Shown here piece after piece: positions 1-5,604 of a stretch of 7,110 nucleotides of DNA. The notes beneath the pieces were generated by a model. It searched no databases. It was not told the origin of the DNA and was given only the letters and a program-made list of their open reading frames with translations. Positions within the stretch are counted from its first letter, which is position 1. Every line of letters starts with the position of its first letter. A program made the position numbers and the translations under genes. Origin of the DNA: Phycisphaerales bacterium (GTDB taxonomy: Bacteria > Planctomycetota > Phycisphaerae > Phycisphaerales > SM1A02); NCBI GenBank assembly GCA_022447165.1, contig JAKVBR010000086.1:1-7110 (forward strand). Direction: 5' to 3'.

Positions 1-411
1 CACCATGCATTCAATTTCGATTTCTGGTCGTGGAACTTCAAGAACTGCACCAGCAGCAGATGCGTTTGTTGGCTGGCCAACAATATCGAGTGACATTTTA
101 ATCGTTACAACTTGCTTGAGGTCTACTCTCGCAAAATCAACGTGAATGAGATTGTCGCCAAGGTATCCAAACTGGAGATCCTTGACGAGAACAGTTGCTG
201 GTGAACCATCGCCGTTATCGAGTTCGATCACGTGGTTGCCTGCCTGAAGGTGTGTGATGATTTCTCGTTCATCAACACTTACTGAGACAGGGTCACTACC
301 TTTACCGTAAATCGTCGCAGGTAAGCGACCACTTTTTCGTAAGCGACGAGCATAGGTTGTTCCGAGTTTTTCTCGGAGTTCAACTTGTACAACAGGGGCT
401 TCGTGTGCCAT
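1..411 (-). CDS. rplY: 50S ribosomal protein L25 (TL5/CTC family), 3' end outside window
   Basis: The reading frame from the ATG at 411 stays open to base 1, giving 137 residues of a protein cut by the window edge. It begins MAHEAPVVQVELREKLGT and continues with ARRLRKSGRLPATIYGKG, the typical start of the L25/TL5/CTC family, which binds 5S rRNA in the large ribosomal subunit. The 5S-binding domain covers about residues 5-95 (it includes the stretch VLVKDLQFGYLGDNLIHVDF). It is followed by the start of the second, beta-rich domain (VTIKMSLDIVGQP), which marks the long CTC type, usually about 200 residues, not the short E. coli L25. A clear ribosome binding site (AAGGA at 421-425) sits 9 bases before the ATG. 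The gene follows prs after 18 bases, the glmU-prs-rplY order known from Bacillus and other bacteria. In those genomes pth often comes next, but that would lie outside this window. Confidence 0.93.
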   Translation of the reverse strand, partial: MAHEAPVVQVELREKLGTTYARRLRKSGRLPATIYGKGSDPVSVSVDEREIITHLQAGNHVIELDNGDGSPATVLVKDLQFGYLGDNLIHVDFARVDLKQVVTIKMSLDIVGQPTNASAAGAVLEVPRPEIEIECMV

Positions 412-429
412 AACTTTCTTTCCTTCTTA

Positions 430-1416
430 TTACTTCTTAGGTCCTTCGCCACTTCTAAAGAGAGACGAAATTGACATGTGATGATGTATTCTGTGCACGG
501 CCTCTCCAAGAAGTCGTGCGACGCTAAGTACATGGAGCTTGTCACCAAGACCATCGAGTCGTTCATCAGGACAAATCGTGTCAGTGATGAGAACTTCGCT
601 GATTGGTGATTCGTTAATTCTTTCAATTGCTGGTCCAACGCAGACCCCGTGAGTAGCAACAGCAGTAATTTTGTTTGCGCCATGTTCCTTGACAAGGCGA
701 GCCGCCTCGCAAATCGTGCCTGCAGTTGAAATCATGTCATCAACCATCAAGACGTTTTTGCCTTCAACGGAACCGATGAGCCGCTTTGAAACGACTTCGC
801 TTCCAGAATCACGGCGCTTATCGATGATGGCGAGTGTTGAGTCCAAGAGGCCTGCGTACATGTTTGCGACTTTGACGTTGCCAACGTCCGGTGAGACGAT
901 GACCATGCTGTCGCCATTCATTTCATTGTCTTGAGCGAAATGGTCACAGAAGACTTTTGTTGCTGTGAGGTGGTCTACCGGAATGTCGAAGAAGCCCTGA
1001 ATCTGTGCCGCGTGCAAGTCCATGCAGAGGACTCTGTTTGCGCCTGCTGCTGTAATGATGTTCGCTGCAAGTTTTGCAGTGATTGGAACTCTTCCTTCAT
1101 CTTTGCGGTCTTGTCTTGCGTAGCCAAAGTACGGTATGACTGCTGTGATTCGACCTGCGGAAGCACGTCTGAGGGTATCGATCCAGATCAGTAGTTCCAT
1201 CAGATTGTCATTTGCTGGCTTCGAGGTTGATTGCACAATGAAGCAGTCGCGACCCCTGATGTCTTCGTCAATTTTGACGATGATTTCACCATCAGGAAAC
1301 TTACTGACTTCAGCAGCACCAAGTGGCAATTCTAAATGTTTGCACATCTGGACAGCGAGGTGCTCGCCTCCAGTTGCAGCAAAGATTTTTAAACGTCGAT
1401 GGTCGTCGTGGCTCAT
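430..1416 (-). CDS. prs: Ribose-phosphate pyrophosphokinase (PRPP synthase, class I)
   Basis: This enzyme transfers pyrophosphate from ATP to ribose 5-phosphate, making PRPP for purine, pyrimidine, histidine, tryptophan and NAD synthesis in the cytoplasm. The 328-residue product is close to the usual length of about 315. Family motifs are all in place: KFPDGE (residues 39-44), the ATP-binding RQDRK (102-106), DLHAAQIQGFF with the catalytic histidine H135, PDVGN (176-180), the flexible-loop KRR (200-202), and the PRPP loop VDDMISTAGT (225-234). Two details differ from the commonest form: serine 230 where many enzymes have aspartate, and asparagine 180 after PDVG where glycine is usual. Neither is a catalytic loss. 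The C-terminal tail (about 312-328) is slightly extended. The ATG overlaps the TGA of the upstream glmU-like gene as ATGA, and a GGAG lies 8 bases upstream (1425-1428), so coupled translation is likely. Confidence 0.97.
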   Translation of the reverse strand: MSHDDHRRLKIFAATGGEHLAVQMCKHLELPLGAAEVSKFPDGEIIVKIDEDIRGRDCFIVQSTSKPANDNLMELLIWIDTLRRASAGRITAVIPYFGYARQDRKDEGRVPITAKLAANIITAAGANRVLCMDLHAAQIQGFFDIPVDHLTATKVFCDHFAQDNEMNGDSMVIVSPDVGNVKVANMYAGLLDSTLAIIDKRRDSGSEVVSKRLIGSVEGKNVLMVDDMISTAGTICEAARLVKEHGANKITAVATHGVCVGPAIERINESPISEVLITDTICPDERLDGLGDKLHVLSVARLLGEAVHRIHHHMSISSLFRSGEGPKK

Positions 1417-2207
1417 ATCTGCGTCTCCACATTTTCATGATTGCAGTTTGCTTCGCGAGTACGTAAGATCGATTCAACTTCTGCAAGTTGTTCCGGAGTG
1501 TTTATTGAAAGAGTGTCCTCGGGTTCAACAGCATTAACGATTTCAATGACTGCGTTTTGTTCTTTGAGCATTCGAGGTACTTCTGTGAGGTAATACTCGT
1601 TAGTTAACTCATTTGGCTCTAAATCATTGAGGCAATTCCAAAGTGCTTTTGCGTTGAAGACAGCATAACTAGGGTAGACCTCGTGAATTTCGAGTTGCTC
1701 AGGCGTTGCATTTTTGTGTTCGACAATTGCCTCAAAGCGATTGTCGCTATCGCGAACAATTCTTCCGTAACCAGTTGGGTCAGGGATGACGCTCGTTGCG
1801 AGTGTTGCTAGCGCTCCAGAAGAACGGTGGAGTTCCATCATCGCGTCAATTGTTGATGAGCGAAGGAGGGGGCCATCACCACCGAGGACGAGAACATCAC
1901 CATCAAAATCTTTGAGGGCATCTTCACACACTATGACTGCATGACCAGTTCCAAGCTGGGGCTCTTGTATGACATATTCGCAATGTGGAATTGAATCTTT
2001 AACTTGTTCAGCGCCATGTCCAATGACGAGGACGACGCGCTTGCAGCCAGATTCTTTGACAGCGTCAACAACCCACCCAACCATTGGTTTGTCTAAGACG
2101 GGGTGCAACACCTTCGGCAAGTCGCTATTCATGCGAGTGCCTTTGCCAGCAGCAAGAATGATTGCTGCGAGCGGTTTGTGTTGCTCGTTGTCAGACGATG
2201 TGCTCAT
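1413..2207 (-). CDS. Short GlmU-type sugar-1-phosphate uridylyltransferase (probable UDP-GlcNAc pyrophosphorylase), no acetyltransferase domain
   Basis: The 264-residue protein matches the N-terminal pyrophosphorylase half of GlmU, which joins UTP and GlcNAc-1-phosphate to UDP-GlcNAc, the first committed nucleotide sugar for peptidoglycan and lipopolysaccharide. Visible motifs are the nucleotide-binding LAAGKGTRM (18-26), SDLPKVLHP with K32, QLGTGHAV (84-91), GGDGPLL with the metal-binding D111, GYGRIV (146-151), IVEHKNA with E163, NEYYLTEV (203-210) and INTPEQLAEV with N236. The left-handed beta-helix acetyltransferase half of full GlmU (about 450 residues) is absent; the gene ends cleanly in an overlap with prs. 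By my alignment, Y178 replaces the asparagine that contacts GlcNAc in E. coli GlmU (N169). Exact sugar specificity is therefore less sure than the fold. The ATG at 2207 is chosen because AAGGA lies just upstream and because the longer frame would run through the tRNA gene. Confidence 0.88.
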   Translation of the reverse strand: MSTSSDNEQHKPLAAIILAAGKGTRMNSDLPKVLHPVLDKPMVGWVVDAVKESGCKRVVLVIGHGAEQVKDSIPHCEYVIQEPQLGTGHAVIVCEDALKDFDGDVLVLGGDGPLLRSSTIDAMMELHRSSGALATLATSVIPDPTGYGRIVRDSDNRFEAIVEHKNATPEQLEIHEVYPSYAVFNAKALWNCLNDLEPNELTNEYYLTEVPRMLKEQNAVIEIVNAVEPEDTLSINTPEQLAEVESILRTREANCNHENVETQI

Positions 2208-2213
2208 CTCTTT

Positions 2214-2227
2214 TTCCTTAAAAGGAA
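2214..2227 (-). promoter_or_regulatory. Palindrome covering the ribosome binding site of the glmU-like gene
   Basis: The minus strand reads TTCCTTTTAAGGAA, able to form a 5-bp stem with a 4-base loop. Its right half contains the AAGGA ribosome binding site of the uridylyltransferase gene, and its left half begins at the very next base after the tRNA discriminator. The hairpin could lower access to the site or act as a small processing signal after the tRNA. The palindrome is seen directly; any regulatory role is inferred. Confidence 0.45.
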
Positions 2228-2299
2228 CTGGCCCGCCAAGACTTGAACTTGGAATGCCTGGATCAAAACCAGGTGTGTTACCGATTACACCACGGGCCA
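2228..2299 (-). tRNA. tRNA-Gln (anticodon UUG)
   Basis: The minus strand folds as a complete 72-base cloverleaf. The acceptor stem is TGGCCCG with CGGGCCA. The D arm is GTGT/ACAC with GG in its loop. The anticodon arm is CCTGG-TTTTGAT-CCAGG, giving anticodon TTG, which reads CAA. A four-base variable region follows, then the T arm CCAAG-TTCAAGT-CTTGG. U1-A72 and discriminator G73 are the usual glutamine identity features. The 3' CCA is not encoded (TTCC follows), so a CCA-adding enzyme is needed. The gene lies 20 bases upstream of the glmU-like start codon on the same strand with no terminator visible between them, so it is probably cut out of a shared transcript. Confidence 0.96.
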
Positions 2300-2310
2300 A
2301 TTGTCTGTGA

Positions 2311-2500
2311 GATGCTACGTTGAGCAGCTCGTTAGTCCTCCAGCCCAAGTAGCACCGATGTGTACTTGGGCCTGCAAAATCGCGGGAGGGACAACGTGGT
2401 GAGCCCAACCGCGGCGAACCTTCCCAAGACTTGGAGCACTCATCGCCGCGATCAGTACCCCATGTGAAGCCAAGCATACGACTTGTCATCAACGGTCCTA
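2311..2500 (-). ncRNA. Candidate structured RNA or long structured leader, unidentified
   Basis: The 238 bases between the glycosyltransferase stop and tRNA-Gln hold no credible protein gene. They contain a GC-rich core (68 of 110 bases G or C at 2341-2450, by hand count) with several strong pairings. Hairpin A pairs 2443-2450 with 2410-2417 (CGCGGCGA/TCGCCGCG) and may extend five more pairs, three of them wobbles. Hairpin B pairs 2363-2371 with 2343-2351 (GCCCAAGTA/TACTTGGGC) with a short inner stem. Below it, 2385-2396 pairs with 2330-2341 with two single-base bulges. A long-range 6-bp pairing (2489-2494 with 2318-2323) could close all of these into one multibranch fold. A promoter sits just upstream on the minus strand, so that strand is favoured, though the pairings exist on both. 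I looked for SRP RNA, 6S RNA, tmRNA, RNase P and T-box hallmarks and found none convincing. Exact ends are unknown. Confidence 0.4.
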
Positions 2501-2518
2501 CCATTGGAAGGGTCAGGG

Positions 2519-2547
2519 ATTGTACATGAGAGCGGTGTTATTGGCTA
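2519..2547 (-). promoter_or_regulatory. Probable sigma-70-type promoter for leader/tRNA-Gln/glmU-like/prs/rplY
   Basis: On the minus strand a -35-like TAGCCA (2542-2547, 4 of 6 to consensus) is followed after exactly 17 bases by a -10-like TACAAT (2519-2524, 5 of 6). Transcription would begin near 2512, about 210 bases before tRNA-Gln. The -35 box lies about at the stop codon of the glycosyltransferase gene. No terminator is visible after that gene, so read-through from upstream may add to expression. Confidence 0.45.
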
Positions 2548-3356
2548 GGGGAATGGGGTTTTTTTAGCCCTAGAATGGCTTTTTTACGCCCCTGAGCCAT
2601 TGTTTCTTCAAAACGTTTTAGATTTGATTGCGCTTCATCTCTTGGCGACTCATGATGCCACATATGGAGTGCTGTTGCCTTGAAGTCACCCCTTCGAAGT
2701 TTCCCGCCAGCAAACACTGCTCTTGCAGCAACATCTGAATCTTCATAGCCCCAGCCAGTAAAGGATTCATCAAAACCGCCAATCTTGAGCATGAGTGATT
2801 TGTCGATGATGAAATTGCATCCACGGATCTTCTTCCAAGATGCAGGCATGATGCTTCTAAACATGCCAAGTGGGATAGGAATAAGCGGAAGCAACCGATT
2901 TATATGCCCTGAAATGCGTAATCCTGTAAATTTGTACCACGCCCATTCATGTGGCTTGAGGTCATTGTCAATCAGATGTTGTGAAATCGTCTGATCTAGT
3001 AGCACTCTGCTACACCCAACGACATTATTACTCGCTGCAAGCCCCTTCATATCCTTGACATAATGTCTTCTCGGGATGCAATCGCCATCTAAGAATGCCA
3101 ACATGTCCCCATTTGCTTCAAGGATCGCCTTGTTCAGAATGGCGCTCTTCCGAAAGCCCTCGTCCTCTTGCCATAAGTGGATGCACTGTAAGGTGTCATT
3201 GAATGTAGCGATGAGATTGGCCGTTTCATCGGATGAGCCGTCATCAGCAATAATGAGTTCAAACGCTTGGTCGGTTTGTGATTGAAGCGCTTCAAGGACA
3301 AGTTTTAAAACATCAGGGCTGTTATAAGTACTGACGATAAGTGTGAGTGAAGACAT
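2538..3356 (-). CDS. Family 2 glycosyltransferase with C-terminal galactosyltransferase-type domain
   Basis: The 272-residue protein starts with the GT-A fold strand LTLIVSTYN and has ADDGSSDET (37-45), the usual family 2 nucleotide-binding region, and LDGDCIPR (89-96), whose DGD is the likely metal-binding DxD motif. The second half has RGCNFIIDKS (178-187), GGFDESFTGWGYEDSDVAAR (193-212) and HMWH (231-234), matching the C-terminal galactosyltransferase-like domain, with E205-D206 the probable catalytic acids. It has no membrane segment, so it is likely a cytoplasmic or membrane-surface enzyme adding a sugar to lipopolysaccharide, capsule or another surface glycan. Donor and acceptor cannot be read from sequence. 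The ATG at 3356 is the only reasonable start, since an in-frame TGA lies four codons upstream. AAGGA is present but only one base from the ATG, unusually close. The lysine-rich tail (KKAILGLKKPH) comes from a small imperfect DNA repeat. Confidence 0.85.
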   Translation of the reverse strand: MSSLTLIVSTYNSPDVLKLVLEALQSQTDQAFELIIADDGSSDETANLIATFNDTLQCIHLWQEDEGFRKSAILNKAILEANGDMLAFLDGDCIPRRHYVKDMKGLAASNNVVGCSRVLLDQTISQHLIDNDLKPHEWAWYKFTGLRISGHINRLLPLIPIPLGMFRSIMPASWKKIRGCNFIIDKSLMLKIGGFDESFTGWGYEDSDVAARAVFAGGKLRRGDFKATALHMWHHESPRDEAQSNLKRFEETMAQGRKKAILGLKKPHSPSQ

Positions 3357-3429
3357 GTCCTTGATTCATCCAAGAAGTGAGAAGAGCGGTATCATCTCGT
3401 TGTACCTTACTAGAAATCTGTAGCCCTTT
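3357..3429. other. Divergent spacer between glycosyltransferase gene and mrdA
   Basis: These 73 bases must carry the start signals for both arms unless promoters lie inside the genes. I see no pair of -35 and -10 boxes with good spacing on either strand. On the minus strand a weak TACAAC lacks a partner -35. There is no Shine-Dalgarno match before mrdA. Confidence 0.5.
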
Positions 3430-5604
3430 ATGTTCAATCAACTCATCCTTTTTCATCGACGACTCATCTGGCTAGGCATTTTTATCTGTGTTGTCATTAC
3501 TGTTCTAGGGTTACAAGCATACCGGTTAATGGTTGTTGAGCATGAATCGTACTTCAGTAAGGCAGAAAGCCGTCTTCTCACCGTTGAGTATCTTCCGACA
3601 TTTCGCGGTGCAATCAAAGACCGGAAGGGAAGAGTCATCGCTCAAGATGTGCCCTCATACGCAGTTGCTGTGCGATGGGATTACATTACAGGCGACATCG
3701 CTCATGAACATGCAGTGCGAGATGCGAAATCATCAGTTGGCCATCAGCGGTGGCTTTCACTTTCGCCTGAGGAACGACAGAGCCAAATGAACGCGTTTCT
3801 CCCACCTGCTGAACAAGAACTGCGCCAGTTTTGGGACCGAGTCGCAGGTATCGGGGACATATCAAGGGAAGCGTTAGAAGAGCGTTTGCAACTCATCCGT
3901 TCTTCAGTAACTCATTTAGCGGAAGTTGTGTGGGAGCGGCAAGAATCTGCACATGAAAAGCGATTCGGAGAACGCGTAGAGTTTGTCGCAAGACCAATTC
4001 GTGAGCAGAGAACAAGCCACATCATCCTGTCAGATGTGAGTGATGAAATGGTCTTTCAGTTTAAAAAGATGCAGGATGATGTTCCGAATGCAATCACGAT
4101 TGTGTATGACAGAACGCGTACATACCCATTGAGGACGCAGCGAGTGCAATTAGATGGCGCAACATTTCCAACACCGATTCGTGTCTCTAAGCCCCCAATC
4201 GTAGAGTTGAACTCAGTTGGCGAATTATTGATTGGCGATGTCAGAGAAGATGTTTGGGAAGAGGACATTGACCGCTTGCCGTTTTCGACTAAGCATGGCG
4301 TTAACTTGCAGGGCTACAGGTCTGGAGATGAAGTAGGGAGCCGCGGTATTGAAGCGGAACTTGAAACAACACTCCGTGGGCATAGAGGAAAAGTGACGCT
4401 CAATAAACAAGGTGAAGAGATTGAGCGAATTCTTCCTATTGGTGGCTCAGATGTGACCATTACAATTGACATGGAGTTGCAGGCGCGTGTGGAGGCGATT
4501 CTCTCACAAGATTTAGAGTTCATGAATGTGCAGTCCTGGCATCGAAATGGCTTGCTTCCAGATGCGTTACCACTTCGCGGTGCTATTGTTGTGTTAGATG
4601 CTGAGACGAGCGAAGTGCTTGCAATGACGTCTTCGCCCGCCCTTGATGATGAAGTTGATGCAGAGGGATATCCATGGTTAAACCGCGCTGCAGAAGGGCT
4701 GTATCCACCCGGTTCAATTCTTAAGCCAGTTGTGTTTGTCGCAGCGGTCAGTGACATGGACATGCAAACGAATGAAGCAATTGAATGCACAGGCCATTAC
4801 TTTGATGGTGTTAAAGATGCGGCGCGGTGCTGGATTTATCGTGACCGATTCAACTTTCAAACGCATGGTTATCTTAAAGGACGTGAAGCGCTTGCCCGTT
4901 CTTGCAACATCTTCTTTTATGAACTTGGGTCAAGGATGGGTTTTCATGAGTTGCTTGATTGGTATAAGAAATTTGGGTTGGGGCAACCGCTGCATGAACG
5001 CTTGACTTCAGATACAGCAACTGGGACTTTTGGTCATCTTCCAAGTGAGCGTGATATCGCTCAACTCAAAGAGCGAGGCGCACTCACTTTTGAGACGGTG
5101 AGTGTAGCCATTGGTCAGGGCGCACTGACGTGGACCCCGCTGCACGCAGCAGCAGCATATGCAACCCTTGCAAGAGGTGGCATTTGGAAAGCGCCGAAAC
5201 TCACGAAGCAGAATGATGCCGGGGTTGACTTACATCTCAATCAAGAGAGCGTTTCGATTGCGTTATCAGGATTACAAGATGCGATTCTGAAAAGGCATGG
5301 CACAGGTTCTCTGCTCAGGCATTCTGCGACTTCAGATGAACCGATTTTCACAATAGATGGTGTGAAGTTGTGGGGAAAAACAGGCACAGCCGAAGCGCCG
5401 CCATTTTATATCGAAGGAGAAGAGCAACCCATTGTGGGTTTAGATCATTCATGGTTCTTAGTCATGGCAGCACCCGCAGAAAGTCAAAGGCCGACTGTTG
5501 TTGTCGCAGTGCTCGTTGAAAATGGTGGCAGTGGAGGTCGTGTTGCGGGACCAATAGCAAATCAAGTGCTGTATGCATTGCAACGAGAGGGATACTTCAA
5601 CTGA
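3430..5604 (+). CDS. mrdA: Penicillin-binding protein 2 (peptidoglycan D,D-transpeptidase of elongation)
   Basis: PBP2 cross-links peptide stems of new peptidoglycan in the periplasm as partner of RodA. The 724-residue product has a short cytoplasmic start, one membrane anchor (about 13-32) and the class B pedestal motifs RGAIKDRKGRV (59-69) and GSRGIEAELETTLRG (303-317). The transpeptidase domain (about 380-720) keeps all three active-site motifs: SILK (S429 nucleophile, K432), SCN (491-493) and KTGT (650-653). It is about 90 residues longer than E. coli PBP2 (633). Much of the excess is a charged, probably helical stretch at about 95-190. The ATG at 3430 is chosen because an in-frame TAG lies at 3421-3423 and later starts would lose the anchor. 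No ribosome binding site precedes it, so initiation may be leaderless or independent of Shine-Dalgarno pairing. The pairing with rodA decides for PBP2 over FtsI. Confidence 0.95.
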   Translation: MFNQLILFHRRLIWLGIFICVVITVLGLQAYRLMVVEHESYFSKAESRLLTVEYLPTFRGAIKDRKGRVIAQDVPSYAVAVRWDYITGDIAHEHAVRDAKSSVGHQRWLSLSPEERQSQMNAFLPPAEQELRQFWDRVAGIGDISREALEERLQLIRSSVTHLAEVVWERQESAHEKRFGERVEFVARPIREQRTSHIILSDVSDEMVFQFKKMQDDVPNAITIVYDRTRTYPLRTQRVQLDGATFPTPIRVSKPPIVELNSVGELLIGDVREDVWEEDIDRLPFSTKHGVNLQGYRSGDEVGSRGIEAELETTLRGHRGKVTLNKQGEEIERILPIGGSDVTITIDMELQARVEAILSQDLEFMNVQSWHRNGLLPDALPLRGAIVVLDAETSEVLAMTSSPALDDEVDAEGYPWLNRAAEGLYPPGSILKPVVFVAAVSDMDMQTNEAIECTGHYFDGVKDAARCWIYRDRFNFQTHGYLKGREALARSCNIFFYELGSRMGFHELLDWYKKFGLGQPLHERLTSDTATGTFGHLPSERDIAQLKERGALTFETVSVAIGQGALTWTPLHAAAAYATLARGGIWKAPKLTKQNDAGVDLHLNQESVSIALSGLQDAILKRHGTGSLLRHSATSDEPIFTIDGVKLWGKTGTAEAPPFYIEGEEQPIVGLDHSWFLVMAAPAESQRPTVVVAVLVENGGSGGRVAGPIANQVLYALQREGYFN

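Noticed and set aside
279..695. Open frame of 138 residues on the minus strand
   Set aside because: It crosses the end of prs and the start of rplY in another frame. Both of those are clear family members, so this is a shadow.
1136..1537. Open frame of 133 residues on the plus strand
   Set aside because: It is antisense to the prs/glmU-like junction with no ribosome binding site or known motif.
2390..2420. T-box-like string on the plus strand (GTGGTGAGCCCAACCGCGG)
   Set aside because: It only loosely resembles the T-box GGGTGGNACCGCG core, has the wrong spacing, and no aminoacyl-tRNA synthetase or amino acid gene lies downstream on that strand.
2208..2504. A 99-residue N-terminal extension of the glmU-like frame, starting at 2504
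   Set aside because: It reads straight through the tRNA-Gln gene and the GC-rich structured stretch, shows no protein-like pattern, and the ATG at 2207 has a good ribosome binding site and begins next to the conserved LAAGKGTRM region.
2300..2537. Possible SRP RNA, 6S RNA, tmRNA or RNase P RNA
   Set aside because: The SRP GGAAGG/AGCA tetraloop region, the tRNA-like ends of tmRNA and the RNase P conserved core are absent. A short CCGCGGTTGG match to E. coli 6S RNA is too small and the fold differs.
2541..2592. Rho-independent terminator on the plus strand (T runs with CTAGGG/CCCTAG)
   Set aside because: The T run lies inside the possible loop, not after the stem, and the sequence is explained as coding bases for the glycosyltransferase tail. 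No plus-strand transcript unit ends there.
4314..4790. Open frame of 158 residues on the minus strand inside mrdA
   Set aside because: It is antisense to a part of PBP2 that includes the SILK active site, has no recognisable motif, and is explained by the codon pattern of mrdA.
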